NCBI GenBank assembly: GCA_902779395.1
Contig: CACZBK010000001.1
Span: 186,001 to 250,000 of the forward strand
Origin: an uncultured Lachnospiraceae bacterium
Lineage (GTDB): Bacteria; Bacillota; Clostridia; Lachnospirales; Lachnospiraceae
DNA length: 64,000 nt
Direction: 5' to 3'
Shown: positions 1 to 9,076 of the stretch, in pieces
Layout: each line of letters starts with the position of its first letter
Numbering within the stretch: position 1 is the stretch's first letter
Position numbers and translations under genes: made by a program
The notes under the pieces: generated by a model
Told to the model about the DNA's origin: nothing
The model's input: only the letters and a program-made list of their open reading frames with translations
The model's database searches: none

Positions 1-1038
1 TCTGATAAGTGTCGGACGGGAATCATCTATCTCGCTCGCCTGAAGTATGGGCTTCATACTGAACAGACTCCCCGCATACTCAAACTCATATTCCGGACGC
101 ATGAATTTACGCGCCAGTTTACTCATATACGGCCATGAGCTTTCCGGCTTTGCGGGACAGTCATTACAATTGTAAAGATGTCCCGGATAACACAGGCCTT
201 TGCTTTTTTCCTGACAGGCAAACTCAGGCTTTTCACTGTAGGATGTTTTATGCGGTGTAAATGTTACGCTTGTAAGGCTGTGATATCCTGTTTTTCCGAA
301 AGGCATGATGGAAAAAAAAGGGCCGTCCATTACCGTAAGTCCCACATTTTTCAGCTTTTCGTTAACCCTGCACAGAATGATCTCACACAGCTCATATTTT
401 ATCTTAAACGGTTCAAAGCCGAGCATAGCGTGTATCTCATTCACACCTGCGTAGGTTGCATTTAAAACAAAAGCAGTTTCAATATTCAGCTCTCCCGCCT
501 TTATCTTCCAATGAGCTCCGGCTTGTTCGATCTTTTCAACCCGGTGCCCGAATGCGGTCTGTACATTCGGATATTTATTAAGCTCATTAAGAAACCACTT
601 TTTAAGTACAGCGGCATCATAGGTGTACTCTGTTGTGAGAAACGCACCGTCACACATTCCGGGATTAAAAAAACGTTCCGCAGATACCTCATCACAGCGT
701 ATACCGGCATTTGAACAAAAGCGCTTAAATCCGGCGGCATTTGTCCAGCTGAAATGACTCCCGGTAGCATATATCTGATCAAATTCAGTATAACAGCAGA
801 AACCGTATTCTTCAAAAAAACGGTCAAAATAATGCGCACTCTTTATTGCGGTGGAAAAACTCCTGGGATAATGATATCCCATATGAACCCGGGCCTGATT
901 TATATAGGTTGCACGGCAGAATGCTTCCCGGTCACACTCGATCAGTAATACCTTCTGCCCTTTTTCACCACATTTTAATGCGCTGTACATACCGTAAAAA
1001 CCGGCACCTATTATCACTTTGTCAAAAATATCCGTCAT
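1..1038 (-). CDS. FAD-dependent oxidoreductase (DAO-like), 3' end cut by window edge
   Basis: The frame is open for 346 codons from the ATG at 1038 to the window edge, so the C-terminus is missing. The N-terminus has a dinucleotide-binding fold: VIIGAGFYGMYSA at residues 8-20 and VLLIECD near residue 31, typical of DAO-type FAD oxidoreductases. A Cys-rich stretch near residues 275-300 has the spacing C-x7-C-x7-C-x2-C, which could bind a metal. The start overlaps the stop of the upstream 928-residue membrane protein gene by 4 bases (ATGA), so the two are probably translated together. Such oxidoreductases occur in polysaccharide clusters, but I cannot name the substrate. UDP-galactopyranose mutase was considered and is not supported. 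Confidence 0.75.
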   Translation of the reverse strand, partial: MTDIFDKVIIGAGFYGMYSALKCGEKGQKVLLIECDREAFCRATYINQARVHMGYHYPRSFSTAIKSAHYFDRFFEEYGFCCYTEFDQIYATGSHFSWTNAAGFKRFCSNAGIRCDEVSAERFFNPGMCDGAFLTTEYTYDAAVLKKWFLNELNKYPNVQTAFGHRVEKIEQAGAHWKIKAGELNIETAFVLNATYAGVNEIHAMLGFEPFKIKYELCEIILCRVNEKLKNVGLTVMDGPFFSIMPFGKTGYHSLTSVTFTPHKTSYSEKPEFACQEKSKGLCYPGHLYNCNDCPAKPESSWPYMSKLARKFMRPEYEFEYAGSLFSMKPILQASEIDDSRPTLIR

Positions 1039-3821
1039 TTCGATATATCATCTCCGGCAAAATATAATCCGTTTATCTTATAATCCGTGTCCGCTTCAAC
1101 TGACAGACGGTCAAACAGATATGTACTCCACAGCATATCGGACGAAACACAGAAAGCATAATCATTTGTTCCCGGCTTCAGTAAAAAAGAATACTCTGTA
1201 CATTTGTCTGTCTCGTCATATCCGAAGGTCAAAGTAATATCTCCCTCTGCGACGGCACTTATATTTATCCTGCAGTAGACAGCCCCCTCATAAGAACAGA
1301 GCTTTTCCGCAGCTTTAGCTGCCTCCCTTTCATCATACGGGTTGATAGCCGAAAGGATCTCATCCCCGGCATTTCCGCAGGTTCCCCATAAATACGGGAT
1401 ATTCTGAAGCTCATGTCTGAAATGGTCTTCTGATATTTTCGACAGACCGGAAACTGTTTTCATATACTTTATTCCTTCAGCTTTTTTCAGCATCGACTGA
1501 TAAAGTTCATTCTTTGCCAATATTACATACCCATCAATTTTACCAAGCGGTGAATAGTTATTATTTATATATGTCGATATGAGAAAATAGCGGTCTGTAT
1601 TAGGGACCCCGTCAAGTTTTGCATTTACGTTTTTGGGATCTTTCAACATAAGCGCTATTGCAACATCTTTGTCACAGCTTCTGATCTCTTCAAGAAACTG
1701 TTCCTGCCCGATACGTCCGTTTACCAGGGCAGGTGACTGATTAACATAAACCGGTTTTTCTTTATCAACATACTGATACAGAAGAGTTTGATTTGTAAAA
1801 TCAAGATATGTCTGATCTTCGCTTAAAAGGGCGTTCAGCACTTCTTTCAGATCATAACTCTCTTTTTCCGCCGCGTCTTCAATATCAAACGAATCAAAGC
1901 TTATCATATCATATTCCGCATTGGTGATCGGAAGTATGGATGTGCTCCATATCGAATGTTCATATGAAACAAACATCATGACTATTATCACCGGGATCAT
2001 GATGTTTACTGCATTTTTCAATTCCCTGACCGCTATGATCAGAAGAAGGATGAGCAGCCATATGAAATGACTGTACTTATCAAATATAGTATGCCTTACC
2101 AAAGTCCTCGGCAGATTCAGTAAAAATGCCAGCAGTATGATAACGGTCATATACTTTGCCGGATCGTTTTTTTGATGATCCTTATGCAAGGTATATATCG
2201 TAAAGGGGATGATAAAAACTGGCATCACCACATATACCATAGCTATCCCTATCATCTGCTTAGGCTGTGTATATATTCCATATGCCCAGTTCTGATCAGA
2301 CGAAAGAGTTGCATTTAAAAACTTTGTAATAACACTTTTTATATCAAGATCATGCATCCGGCACAGGATAAAAAACAGAGCAAGGCAGATAGCAGTTACC
2401 AGTGCTCCTCCCGCAAAGAAAGATATTATCCTTTTTTTATCTTTAGAAGATAAGCAGGCCGCTACCGCTGCCGTAAGCGTAGCCACCCCGAATGATGCTC
2501 CTATATCAAGCGAAAAGAGCAAAGAAAAAGCAAGCGCAGCCCACAGCACAATATCCGTTAAAAATGTTCGTTTTTTCCACCACTGCCTAAACAATAATAC
2601 CAGCGCCAGGCCCATGACTATAATATGCTCGCTGGAATTTATGGTATATATCTTATAATTCAGTAAAGACAGCGGTGCAAAAAAAAGCAGTGTAAGTGAT
2701 GCTTCTTTTTCATAAAAGCACCTGAAGAAATAATAATGTATCAGCAGTCCCAAAAAAAGATAAATCTCATATCCGACCCTCTGATTTCCGTAATGTATAC
2801 TGCCTGATATCAGTGCATCGATCAAAGAAGGCAGATAGTTAGACAGCATATGGGCATCAAAATTCTCAAGGATCGGAAATCTTCCGTTTTTTATCGTATC
2901 ATAAACAGCATATCCGTGATTTGAACCTTCAAGAAGGTTCGGAGAAAACGTCCCGAATAATCTTGTCAACGCGCCCGCAAATACCAGAGAGATAAATGCA
3001 AACGCTATAAGATCTGTGCCGGGTTCCTCTCCTGTTTTAGCCAGAAACATCCACAGCAGAGCCGCAGCGCTGAACAACACTGTAATGACTGTGATCCACA
3101 CGGTATCTGCACCATGTATTACCAGCTGACGTATAAGAAGCAATATCCATGGCATGACAACAGAACATACCATCAAAGGCTTAATGGCATTCCTTACTCT
3201 TTTCAGGATCAGCAGTAAACACAGAATAAGCGTAACTGTAAACAGTTTTACTGCTGTTCCGATATATTGCTCCGGATATAAAGAAGCGACGGGTATGCCG
3301 GCGATCGCCGACAGAGCAAGGACACACACAGCTGAGCGGATGAGCTGAAGTTTTCCGAATCGGCTCAATAAATAAGACGCAAGGCATAGATATACCGATG
3401 CAAGTATAGCTGTATAAGTACCTATTTTAAAATGAAGAATACCCGGAATGGGTATGACTGACATTACTGTGAAACATATAAGAGTATAATGCTTCTTTAT
3501 CGCATCGGATAAGGGTAAGGAAGCAGATCTGCCTGCCTTTTTCAGTATACTCTTAACAAACTCACGGATATCTTCGGAGAAACAGCATACTGCCACCAAA
3601 GATACCGTGAGCAGTATTATCACAAACAGAAAATACGTCCCTTTGACTTTCGATATAGATATCCCCTGTAAAGAAGCCACGCCCAGCACTTCATTATCAA
3701 AAGAATCCAGTGCGACAAAACTTCCCTGTCTGGTAACCGCCAGAAAGGCGGCTACCGAAGAGAATATTATAGTCAGGATCAGAACAAGCTTAATGATCTC
3801 CCTGTACTTAGTACATTTCAT
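1035..3821 (-). CDS. Large polytopic membrane protein, function unknown
   Basis: The protein has 928 residues. About the first 640 consist of many hydrophobic segments (roughly fifteen or more helices). The last 270 or so are hydrophilic and end in a beta-rich region. The layout (multi-helix membrane part, then a soluble C-terminal domain) resembles GT-C-type or YfhO-like membrane enzymes of surface-glycan loci, but I see no diagnostic DxD or DE motif that would settle it. It starts directly after telA (stop at 3822) and overlaps the FAD oxidoreductase start by 4 bases. It therefore sits in a four-gene unit xpaC-telA-membrane protein-oxidoreductase. Confidence 0.7.
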   Translation of the reverse strand: MKCTKYREIIKLVLILTIIFSSVAAFLAVTRQGSFVALDSFDNEVLGVASLQGISISKVKGTYFLFVIILLTVSLVAVCCFSEDIREFVKSILKKAGRSASLPLSDAIKKHYTLICFTVMSVIPIPGILHFKIGTYTAILASVYLCLASYLLSRFGKLQLIRSAVCVLALSAIAGIPVASLYPEQYIGTAVKLFTVTLILCLLLILKRVRNAIKPLMVCSVVMPWILLLIRQLVIHGADTVWITVITVLFSAAALLWMFLAKTGEEPGTDLIAFAFISLVFAGALTRLFGTFSPNLLEGSNHGYAVYDTIKNGRFPILENFDAHMLSNYLPSLIDALISGSIHYGNQRVGYEIYLFLGLLIHYYFFRCFYEKEASLTLLFFAPLSLLNYKIYTINSSEHIIVMGLALVLLFRQWWKKRTFLTDIVLWAALAFSLLFSLDIGASFGVATLTAAVAACLSSKDKKRIISFFAGGALVTAICLALFFILCRMHDLDIKSVITKFLNATLSSDQNWAYGIYTQPKQMIGIAMVYVVMPVFIIPFTIYTLHKDHQKNDPAKYMTVIILLAFLLNLPRTLVRHTIFDKYSHFIWLLILLLIIAVRELKNAVNIMIPVIIVMMFVSYEHSIWSTSILPITNAEYDMISFDSFDIEDAAEKESYDLKEVLNALLSEDQTYLDFTNQTLLYQYVDKEKPVYVNQSPALVNGRIGQEQFLEEIRSCDKDVAIALMLKDPKNVNAKLDGVPNTDRYFLISTYINNNYSPLGKIDGYVILAKNELYQSMLKKAEGIKYMKTVSGLSKISEDHFRHELQNIPYLWGTCGNAGDEILSAINPYDEREAAKAAEKLCSYEGAVYCRINISAVAEGDITLTFGYDETDKCTEYSFLLKPGTNDYAFCVSSDMLWSTYLFDRLSVEADTDYKINGLYFAGDDISK

Positions 3822-5144
3822 TTATTGCCCTTTGATCCCTCTGACTTCCAGCAGCTTTGCCTTAAGTTCATTTTCCATGCGGGCCATCTCTGCTTCGGCC
3901 TGCTTACGTTTTTCACGGCCTTCTGCCTGTATTCTCATAACCTCATCAAAGGTTGTGATAAGACTCTGGTTAGTCTTGTTAAGGGTCTCTATATCAACGA
4001 TACCCCTCTGCGATTCCTTCTCGGTCTCGATCGTAGCTACCTTAAGGGCTTCGGCATTCTGAAGCAGCATCTGGTTGGTAACATCCGTTACGGCACGCTG
4101 TGCTTTTGCAGCTTCCGTAGCATTATGTATACCCAGAGCAATTACCATCTGGCTCTTCCACAGAGGTATGGTATTAACAACGGTGGAACGGATCTTATCC
4201 ACCATCTGTATATCATTTGACTGTATCATACGGATCTGGGGAGCCGTCTGCATCGCTATGGTCCTGGTCAGTTCCAGATCCACGATCTTCTTTGAAAAAC
4301 GCTCACACATCTCCTGATAATCCCTGGCTGCCTGTGCATCCTCGGGAAGGCCCGACTGCCTTGCCTTTTCCTGCAGCTGCGGAAGAACGACATTCTCGGC
4401 TTCTGCCAGCTTCTTCTTGCCGGCAAGTATATACATCGTCAGCTCCTTGAAATATGCAAGGTTCATGTCATACATCTTATCCAGCATAGCCGAATCTTTC
4501 ATAAGCCTTGTCTCATGCTGCTGCAGCATATCTACGATACGGTTTACATTTATCTCTGCCTTATCGTATTTGGTCTTCATCATCTGGACTTTATTTGTCT
4601 GCTTTTTAAAGAAGCCCATTATTCCTTTTTCTTCTTCTTCATTAAATCCTTTAAGTTCCGCAACAACACCTGTGAGCAGTACTCCGACTTCTCCCATATC
4701 CTTGGTTCTTACATTATCAAGAGCCTTATTGGAGAAATCAGCCATTTTCTGCTGGGTGGAAGCGCCGTATGTCATTATCGTATTACTGTCGGTAATATCT
4801 ATCTGGGTAGCAAAATCCTCAACCATCTTCCGTTCTTCGGCAGAAAGCTGGGACATCTGGGCCTGAGTAGCCTCCTCTGCACTGGGTGCGGAAGCTGCAG
4901 TCTGGCCAAGCGTAAGTGTCGGAGTCGGTGTAGACTGCTCGAGCGTGAGCTGAGGCGCAGGGGCTGTTCCGAATGCTGCATCAGACTGCTGGAGAGTAAG
5001 CTCCGGTGCAGGTGCTGCGGGAGCCGCTGCAAAAGGATCAAGTGTAAGCTGTGGCATTGTAGACTGGTTTCCAAGCTCACTGATAGCCTGGTTGTTACCT
5101 TCTACCAGTCCCTGTACCGCCTGCTGCATTCCGTTGTCTTCCAT
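3822..5144 (-). CDS. telA: TelA/YaaN-family protein (toxic anion resistance)
   Basis: The protein has 440 residues. Residues from about 125 to the end are a long, mostly alpha-helical TelA domain, for example ETRLMKDSAMLDKMYDMNL and RGIVDIETLNKTNQSLITT. The first 100 residues are low-complexity Ala/Pro and carry four copies of a short LTL motif (PQLTLDPF, PELTLQQS, PQLTLEQS, PTLTLGQT). TelA proteins are linked to tellurite and cell-envelope stress, with an unclear biochemical role. Pairing with an XpaC homologue just upstream matches the xpaC-yaaN pair of Bacillus subtilis. The ribosome site GAGGAGG precedes the ATG. The LTL repeat tail is not something I know from the family. Confidence 0.88.
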   Translation of the reverse strand: MEDNGMQQAVQGLVEGNNQAISELGNQSTMPQLTLDPFAAAPAAPAPELTLQQSDAAFGTAPAPQLTLEQSTPTPTLTLGQTAASAPSAEEATQAQMSQLSAEERKMVEDFATQIDITDSNTIMTYGASTQQKMADFSNKALDNVRTKDMGEVGVLLTGVVAELKGFNEEEEKGIMGFFKKQTNKVQMMKTKYDKAEINVNRIVDMLQQHETRLMKDSAMLDKMYDMNLAYFKELTMYILAGKKKLAEAENVVLPQLQEKARQSGLPEDAQAARDYQEMCERFSKKIVDLELTRTIAMQTAPQIRMIQSNDIQMVDKIRSTVVNTIPLWKSQMVIALGIHNATEAAKAQRAVTDVTNQMLLQNAEALKVATIETEKESQRGIVDIETLNKTNQSLITTFDEVMRIQAEGREKRKQAEAEMARMENELKAKLLEVRGIKGQ

Positions 5145-5168
5145 TTTATTATCCTCCTCGTATTGATA

Positions 5169-6554
5169 TTATCCGTTCTGGTTTAATGTATCCGTTTGCG
5201 GCATAGACGGTCCGGCAGGAAATGTCGGGGCCGAAAACGGCATATTCTGTTCAGAAGTAAAGTTATGACCCGTAAGCCCTTCCTGCGTAAGGAGCTGCTT
5301 GAGTACCTCCGCATCAGTGGAAATATCCAGGCTTGAATCCACAAACAGATCATCAAACATCTTATCAAAAGCATTATTCATCAGGTCGATGGTGCTTTCG
5401 ATCTCTTTTTTGGATTTTTCAATATTCGAACTTGTCTTGTCCTGACTGTTCAGATCGATATATGAATGTAAAAGCTTTACCATGGTAGGCAGGTAGTAAT
5501 TCATAAGCCTGTGCAGCTCCACGGTGAGTGAAGGTTTCTGCTTTGCCCTGTCAACTATCATCCGGACGGAGTGTTCCATACGGTCAAGCTTAGCCGTGAT
5601 AACGTCATCCGATATCTTTTTATTACATTCACGTATCTGCTTAACGTACTCCTCACCCTGGTCGAAAATATCCCTCTGTTCCTGGGTGTACCCTTCGTTT
5701 TCCTTTTCCCTCTCTATAGCTGCCAGGGTAGCCTGCTGATACTGGGCAAAGGTCTCGTGTGAGGTGATAAGGGCATTATCGCCTTCTTCCATATGCCCCT
5801 GCTTAAACCAGCCCTTCTTGATCATCTTCTTTAGATCCTTGCGGATCTGATCGGGGGTGCGCCCGCTGATCTGCGCCAGCGTATCCACGTCTATATGGGT
5901 CTTGTCCTTAAGGATAGCCACATATTTTTCGAAACGCTCTGCGATATTCAAACTGCTTATGCCGTGTATGGCCATTGCAAGAGTCCCGGCCGGCAATAAA
6001 CAAAGGATAAGCGCAATAAGCCTGACCAGAGCACTGCCCATTATCAACCAGCCTCCGAAGACCAGCCCCAGGATTGCCGTAAACATAAGGCCTATCACCA
6101 CTTCCAGGGTAGCACTCAGCTTGGTACTGGAAAGATCTGCATAAAGCGGTGATCCCAATGCCGGAGCGTGAGGATTTATGTTCTGCCTTACAGGCACCGG
6201 TACCGGCCCCGGCGGAGGGAAGTTCATGCCATTGGCAAACGCTGCATTCTGTCTCTGCTGATTGATATCATGAATATGTTTGTAGGTCTCGGTATTTTTC
6301 CAGTTATTACCGTTTACCGGGTTCTGGTAACCCATCTGTCCGGGCTTGACGCCGCGATTGTCCGTATTCTGGAAACTCGTATTGACTGTACGTCCGATAT
6401 TTCCGAACAGCTCCTCCAGTTCTTTTGATACATCACGGCTTAAATTACTGTAATCGCCACTGGTAACGGCCTGCTGGACAGTATTTGCCACATTGGTAAC
6501 ACCGTTCTGGACCACATCTTTCATTTTTGTAGGATCATAATCCCCGATCGCCAT
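5169..6554 (-). CDS. xpaC: XpaC-like protein (5-bromo-4-chloroindolyl phosphate hydrolysis family)
   Basis: The protein has 461 residues. It has an Asn/Gln/Pro-rich N-terminal 140 residues, two adjacent hydrophobic segments at about residues 150-200 (VVIGLMFTAILGLVFGGWL and the following helix), and a charged helical region. A stretch near residue 210 (DKTHIDVDTLAQISGRTPD) reads like a winged-helix piece. This matches the XpaC family encoded next to telA/yaaN. The family name comes from an X-phos hydrolysis phenotype and the enzyme activity is not established. It is the first gene of the unit driven by the promoter at 6722-6751, with a 5' leader of about 160 bases. Confidence 0.8.
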   Translation of the reverse strand: MAIGDYDPTKMKDVVQNGVTNVANTVQQAVTSGDYSNLSRDVSKELEELFGNIGRTVNTSFQNTDNRGVKPGQMGYQNPVNGNNWKNTETYKHIHDINQQRQNAAFANGMNFPPPGPVPVPVRQNINPHAPALGSPLYADLSSTKLSATLEVVIGLMFTAILGLVFGGWLIMGSALVRLIALILCLLPAGTLAMAIHGISSLNIAERFEKYVAILKDKTHIDVDTLAQISGRTPDQIRKDLKKMIKKGWFKQGHMEEGDNALITSHETFAQYQQATLAAIEREKENEGYTQEQRDIFDQGEEYVKQIRECNKKISDDVITAKLDRMEHSVRMIVDRAKQKPSLTVELHRLMNYYLPTMVKLLHSYIDLNSQDKTSSNIEKSKKEIESTIDLMNNAFDKMFDDLFVDSSLDISTDAEVLKQLLTQEGLTGHNFTSEQNMPFSAPTFPAGPSMPQTDTLNQNG

Positions 6555-6653
6555 ATAACGATACCTTCATTTCTGTCTTTCAGCGTTGATATTATGATGA
6601 AAAGGTCAATCTGTTTTTTATTCACTTTACGATGCTTACGGATTGCTTCGTGC

Positions 6654-6712
6654 GGGTCTCAAACTCATGAGCCAAATCATGCAAGCATGTTCGTCTCATG
6701 AGCTTTTGACCC
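6654..6712 (-). repeat. Long hairpin in the xpaC 5' leader
   Basis: Two 18-base arms (6654-6671 and 6695-6712) are inverted copies matching at 15 of 18 positions, including a perfect CTCATGAG block. The loop contains a nested CATGC-AA-GCATG hairpin. On the minus strand it begins at about the predicted transcription start of xpaC, so it would be the first structure of the mRNA. There is no T-tract after it, so a simple terminator is unlikely. It could be an RNA-stability or regulatory hairpin, or a dispersed palindromic repeat. There is only one copy in this window. Confidence 0.6.
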
Positions 6713-6721
6713 TAGTATCAT

Positions 6722-6751
6722 ATTATACCATAAGGATCACGGGGAATGCAA
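6722..6751 (-). promoter_or_regulatory. Promoter of the xpaC-telA unit
   Basis: On the minus strand there is a -35 TTGCAT (6746-6751), an 18-base spacer and a perfect -10 TATAAT (6722-6727). The predicted start is near 6715, immediately before the long hairpin. It separates this unit from the protease gene that ends at 6756. Confidence 0.7.
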
Positions 6752-6755
6752 TGCT

Positions 6756-8225
6756 TCACCAATCCTCATAATCAAAATCATCCCAGCCTTCCCACTCATT
6801 ATCAAACTCATAGTAATCATAATAATTATCGGCGGCTGCCTGGGTCTGGAAATTACCAAGCCACTGGATATAACGTTTATTGATCCCTATGCCGGCAAAA
6901 ACCTGCCCCAGGGAATCATAAAACTCATTATCTCCGTAAGGAAGTGTTACCGAAAGGCCGGTAAGTCCCGTATTATCATAAGAACAGTTATAATAAGCCA
7001 CACAGTTTGCCAGTTTTCCGACCAGACTCTTGGTCTGGGGCGATGAAACGGAAACTGCCAGAGCCAGGATATCCGTTATGTAATACTGGGCCAGAGTGGA
7101 ACTCACTTTGGGATGCGCCCTGCCGCTCCTCTCAACCTCACGGCTGTAATTTACCGACAGAAGGGTTTCTTCATTGGCATACGCAAAATTCATCCAGGCT
7201 TCAAAAGCCGCAGGGATATAACGTTCATCAATAAGCGCCAGTGTGGAGCTTGAACCGAAATAGTCCTGCTCATTAAACCTCACCATATCATCAATTAGTA
7301 TCTTTGCCAGGGAAATGGTATCTATGGATGTATTCTCAGCCAATGCACTCATCCAGCCTGAATAAGACCATCCAAGCGCCGATTCAAAATCTTCCGAAAG
7401 AACACAATAATCACAATAGTCATATAACGCATAGCACACTTCTATAGATGACATTATGCAGGCATCCATACCGATAAAGTCAAATTTCATACCGCTTGTA
7501 TACAGAGCCTGTACCATCTCGTCAATGGTAAGTGAGTTTTCCGGATCCTGCCATTCGTCATAGCCGAATCCGTCCACAGAACCGCCGCCATGATCCCATA
7601 GCACCAGAAAATATCTGTCAGATGCATAACGCTTCCCACCCCATTTAAGAAAATCCAGGAAAGTATCGGGATCCGTACAATCCAGCTGTGCAAGGCTGTC
7701 ATCAACCAGGACCAGGTCCCCGCCTTTTATCTCGAAACGCTGTGTATGATCGGAAGCGATACGCGGATCCTGCCATTGCATGGTACCCATTGTCTGTATG
7801 AGGATATGAAGCTTATCATTACTTTCAGCCTCCAGTATTTCATATATATCTTCCGTAGCAAATCCGTTATAACTCTCAAGGTCCGATCCGTTCATATAGA
7901 TCATGACGGTCACTTCATCCTCCCCGTTCCCTTTAGGGGTGACCAGAGGTGAACGTACCAGTCTGCTCTGGGTTTGTGCCTCACGCTGCATCCTTGCATT
8001 TTCCGCAGCCTTCTCCGCAGCCTTCTGCTTTTCTTCCTCGGCAGCCTGGTTCAGATGCTGTCTCATTTCTTCAGTCCTTGACTGATAGCGTCCTCTTTGC
8101 GATACGTTTTTTTCTGCCTTCCCGGCACCTCCGATAAAGATCACCAGGGCATAAATAAACAGAGCCAATGCAGGGATCAGAAAAAGAGAGTATTTATTAA
8201 ATTTTCGTTTTTTCTCATTATCCAT
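6756..8225 (-). CDS. Clostripain-family (C11) cysteine protease, membrane-anchored
   Basis: The protein has 489 residues. A short basic start is followed by one hydrophobic segment (residues about 14-33, YSLFLIPALALFIYALVIF), then a charged linker and the C11 peptidase domain from about residue 105 (VTVMIYMNGSDLES). The catalytic His lies in VLWDHGGG and the catalytic Cys in MDACIMSS, both in family context. The C-terminus is Tyr/Asp-rich. Clostripain-like enzymes cut after Arg or Lys. The anchor suggests an N-in, extracellular protease. Its start overlaps the lipoprotein stop (TAATG), so the two are translationally coupled. The target is unknown, and proteins exported with the neighbouring glycan machinery are candidates. 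Confidence 0.88.
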   Translation of the reverse strand: MDNEKKRKFNKYSLFLIPALALFIYALVIFIGGAGKAEKNVSQRGRYQSRTEEMRQHLNQAAEEEKQKAAEKAAENARMQREAQTQSRLVRSPLVTPKGNGEDEVTVMIYMNGSDLESYNGFATEDIYEILEAESNDKLHILIQTMGTMQWQDPRIASDHTQRFEIKGGDLVLVDDSLAQLDCTDPDTFLDFLKWGGKRYASDRYFLVLWDHGGGSVDGFGYDEWQDPENSLTIDEMVQALYTSGMKFDFIGMDACIMSSIEVCYALYDYCDYCVLSEDFESALGWSYSGWMSALAENTSIDTISLAKILIDDMVRFNEQDYFGSSSTLALIDERYIPAAFEAWMNFAYANEETLLSVNYSREVERSGRAHPKVSSTLAQYYITDILALAVSVSSPQTKSLVGKLANCVAYYNCSYDNTGLTGLSVTLPYGDNEFYDSLGQVFAGIGINKRYIQWLGNFQTQAAADNYYDYYEFDNEWEGWDDFDYEDW

Positions 8226-9064
8226 TACTTCGTACCAACGCTGACAAAACCGGTTCCGTCATACCTTCTGAGGTTCTCCTTATATTCAGAGGCTTCGACT
8301 TCCGTAGCCCTGTTCAGCTCCAGATCCGAACTTGAGGCTCCGTCAACACGATACAGTATGTCACTGACATCAAGCGGATCCGAAAAACTCTTCTTAAGTC
8401 CCTCGGATACAGGCACATCAATATAGTATTTGGAAGGGGCAGGTGTATTATCCTCCGAATACGGAAGCCCGCTTTCATCCGAAAGCATGGCCTGAAGCAT
8501 TTTTACCCCATTTCCTTCATATTTAAGAAAGAAGGTCATAAACCACCCCTGGCTTCCGGTAGTCATGCTGTATATTCCCCGGTATGGCTGATATGAAACG
8601 CCTCCGTAATTGGCTATGAATTTCAGCATAAGATATGGCCTTCCATCCTGCCCTATGGAATAGATCTTCCCGTCTCCGTATTGCAGATCTCCGTCAATTA
8701 CCATAAGTTCCGGAAGCTCATCATCATCAAAATGGATAAGGGCAAGACCATTGTAGGCATACTGCAGTGTGAGACGGTTTCTTATCAGATCCGCATAATA
8801 CTCAGCGCCTTCCGGCATAGCCTCGAGGAAATAGTCCTTCGAAAGCATCTCTATAAATACATTTTCCGCGCCGTATTCATTAACCCCGTCATCACTTGCG
8901 GTAAGTACGAAACGTCCGTCCGAACTCTTCTCCTGTCCGGAAACTTTCTGTATATATTCCGCTTTGGCGCTCATATCCAGTTCAACAGCCTTTTTTCCGC
9001 ATGCCGCCAAAGATAACGCAGTCGTTATGATCATAACAGATGATATGAGCTTTTTAAACTTCAT
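8225..9064 (-). CDS. Lipoprotein, function unknown
   Basis: The protein has 279 residues from the ATG at 9064. A GTG nine bases upstream is also in frame, but the ribosome site AGAGGTGAG lies just before the ATG. The signal peptide MKFKKLISSVMIITTALS ends in the lipobox LAAC (Cys about residue 22), predicting a lipid-anchored extracytoplasmic protein. The rest has no motif I can name; a segment ALIHFDDDELPELMVIDG resembles extracellular lipoproteins common in Lachnospiraceae. It is placed between the GT-C protein gene and the C11 protease gene with almost no spacing, so it belongs to that operon. Confidence 0.75.
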   Translation of the reverse strand: MKFKKLISSVMIITTALSLAACGKKAVELDMSAKAEYIQKVSGQEKSSDGRFVLTASDDGVNEYGAENVFIEMLSKDYFLEAMPEGAEYYADLIRNRLTLQYAYNGLALIHFDDDELPELMVIDGDLQYGDGKIYSIGQDGRPYLMLKFIANYGGVSYQPYRGIYSMTTGSQGWFMTFFLKYEGNGVKMLQAMLSDESGLPYSEDNTPAPSKYYIDVPVSEGLKKSFSDPLDVSDILYRVDGASSSDLELNRATEVEASEYKENLRRYDGTGFVSVGTK

Positions 9065-9076
9065 GGCACTCACCTC

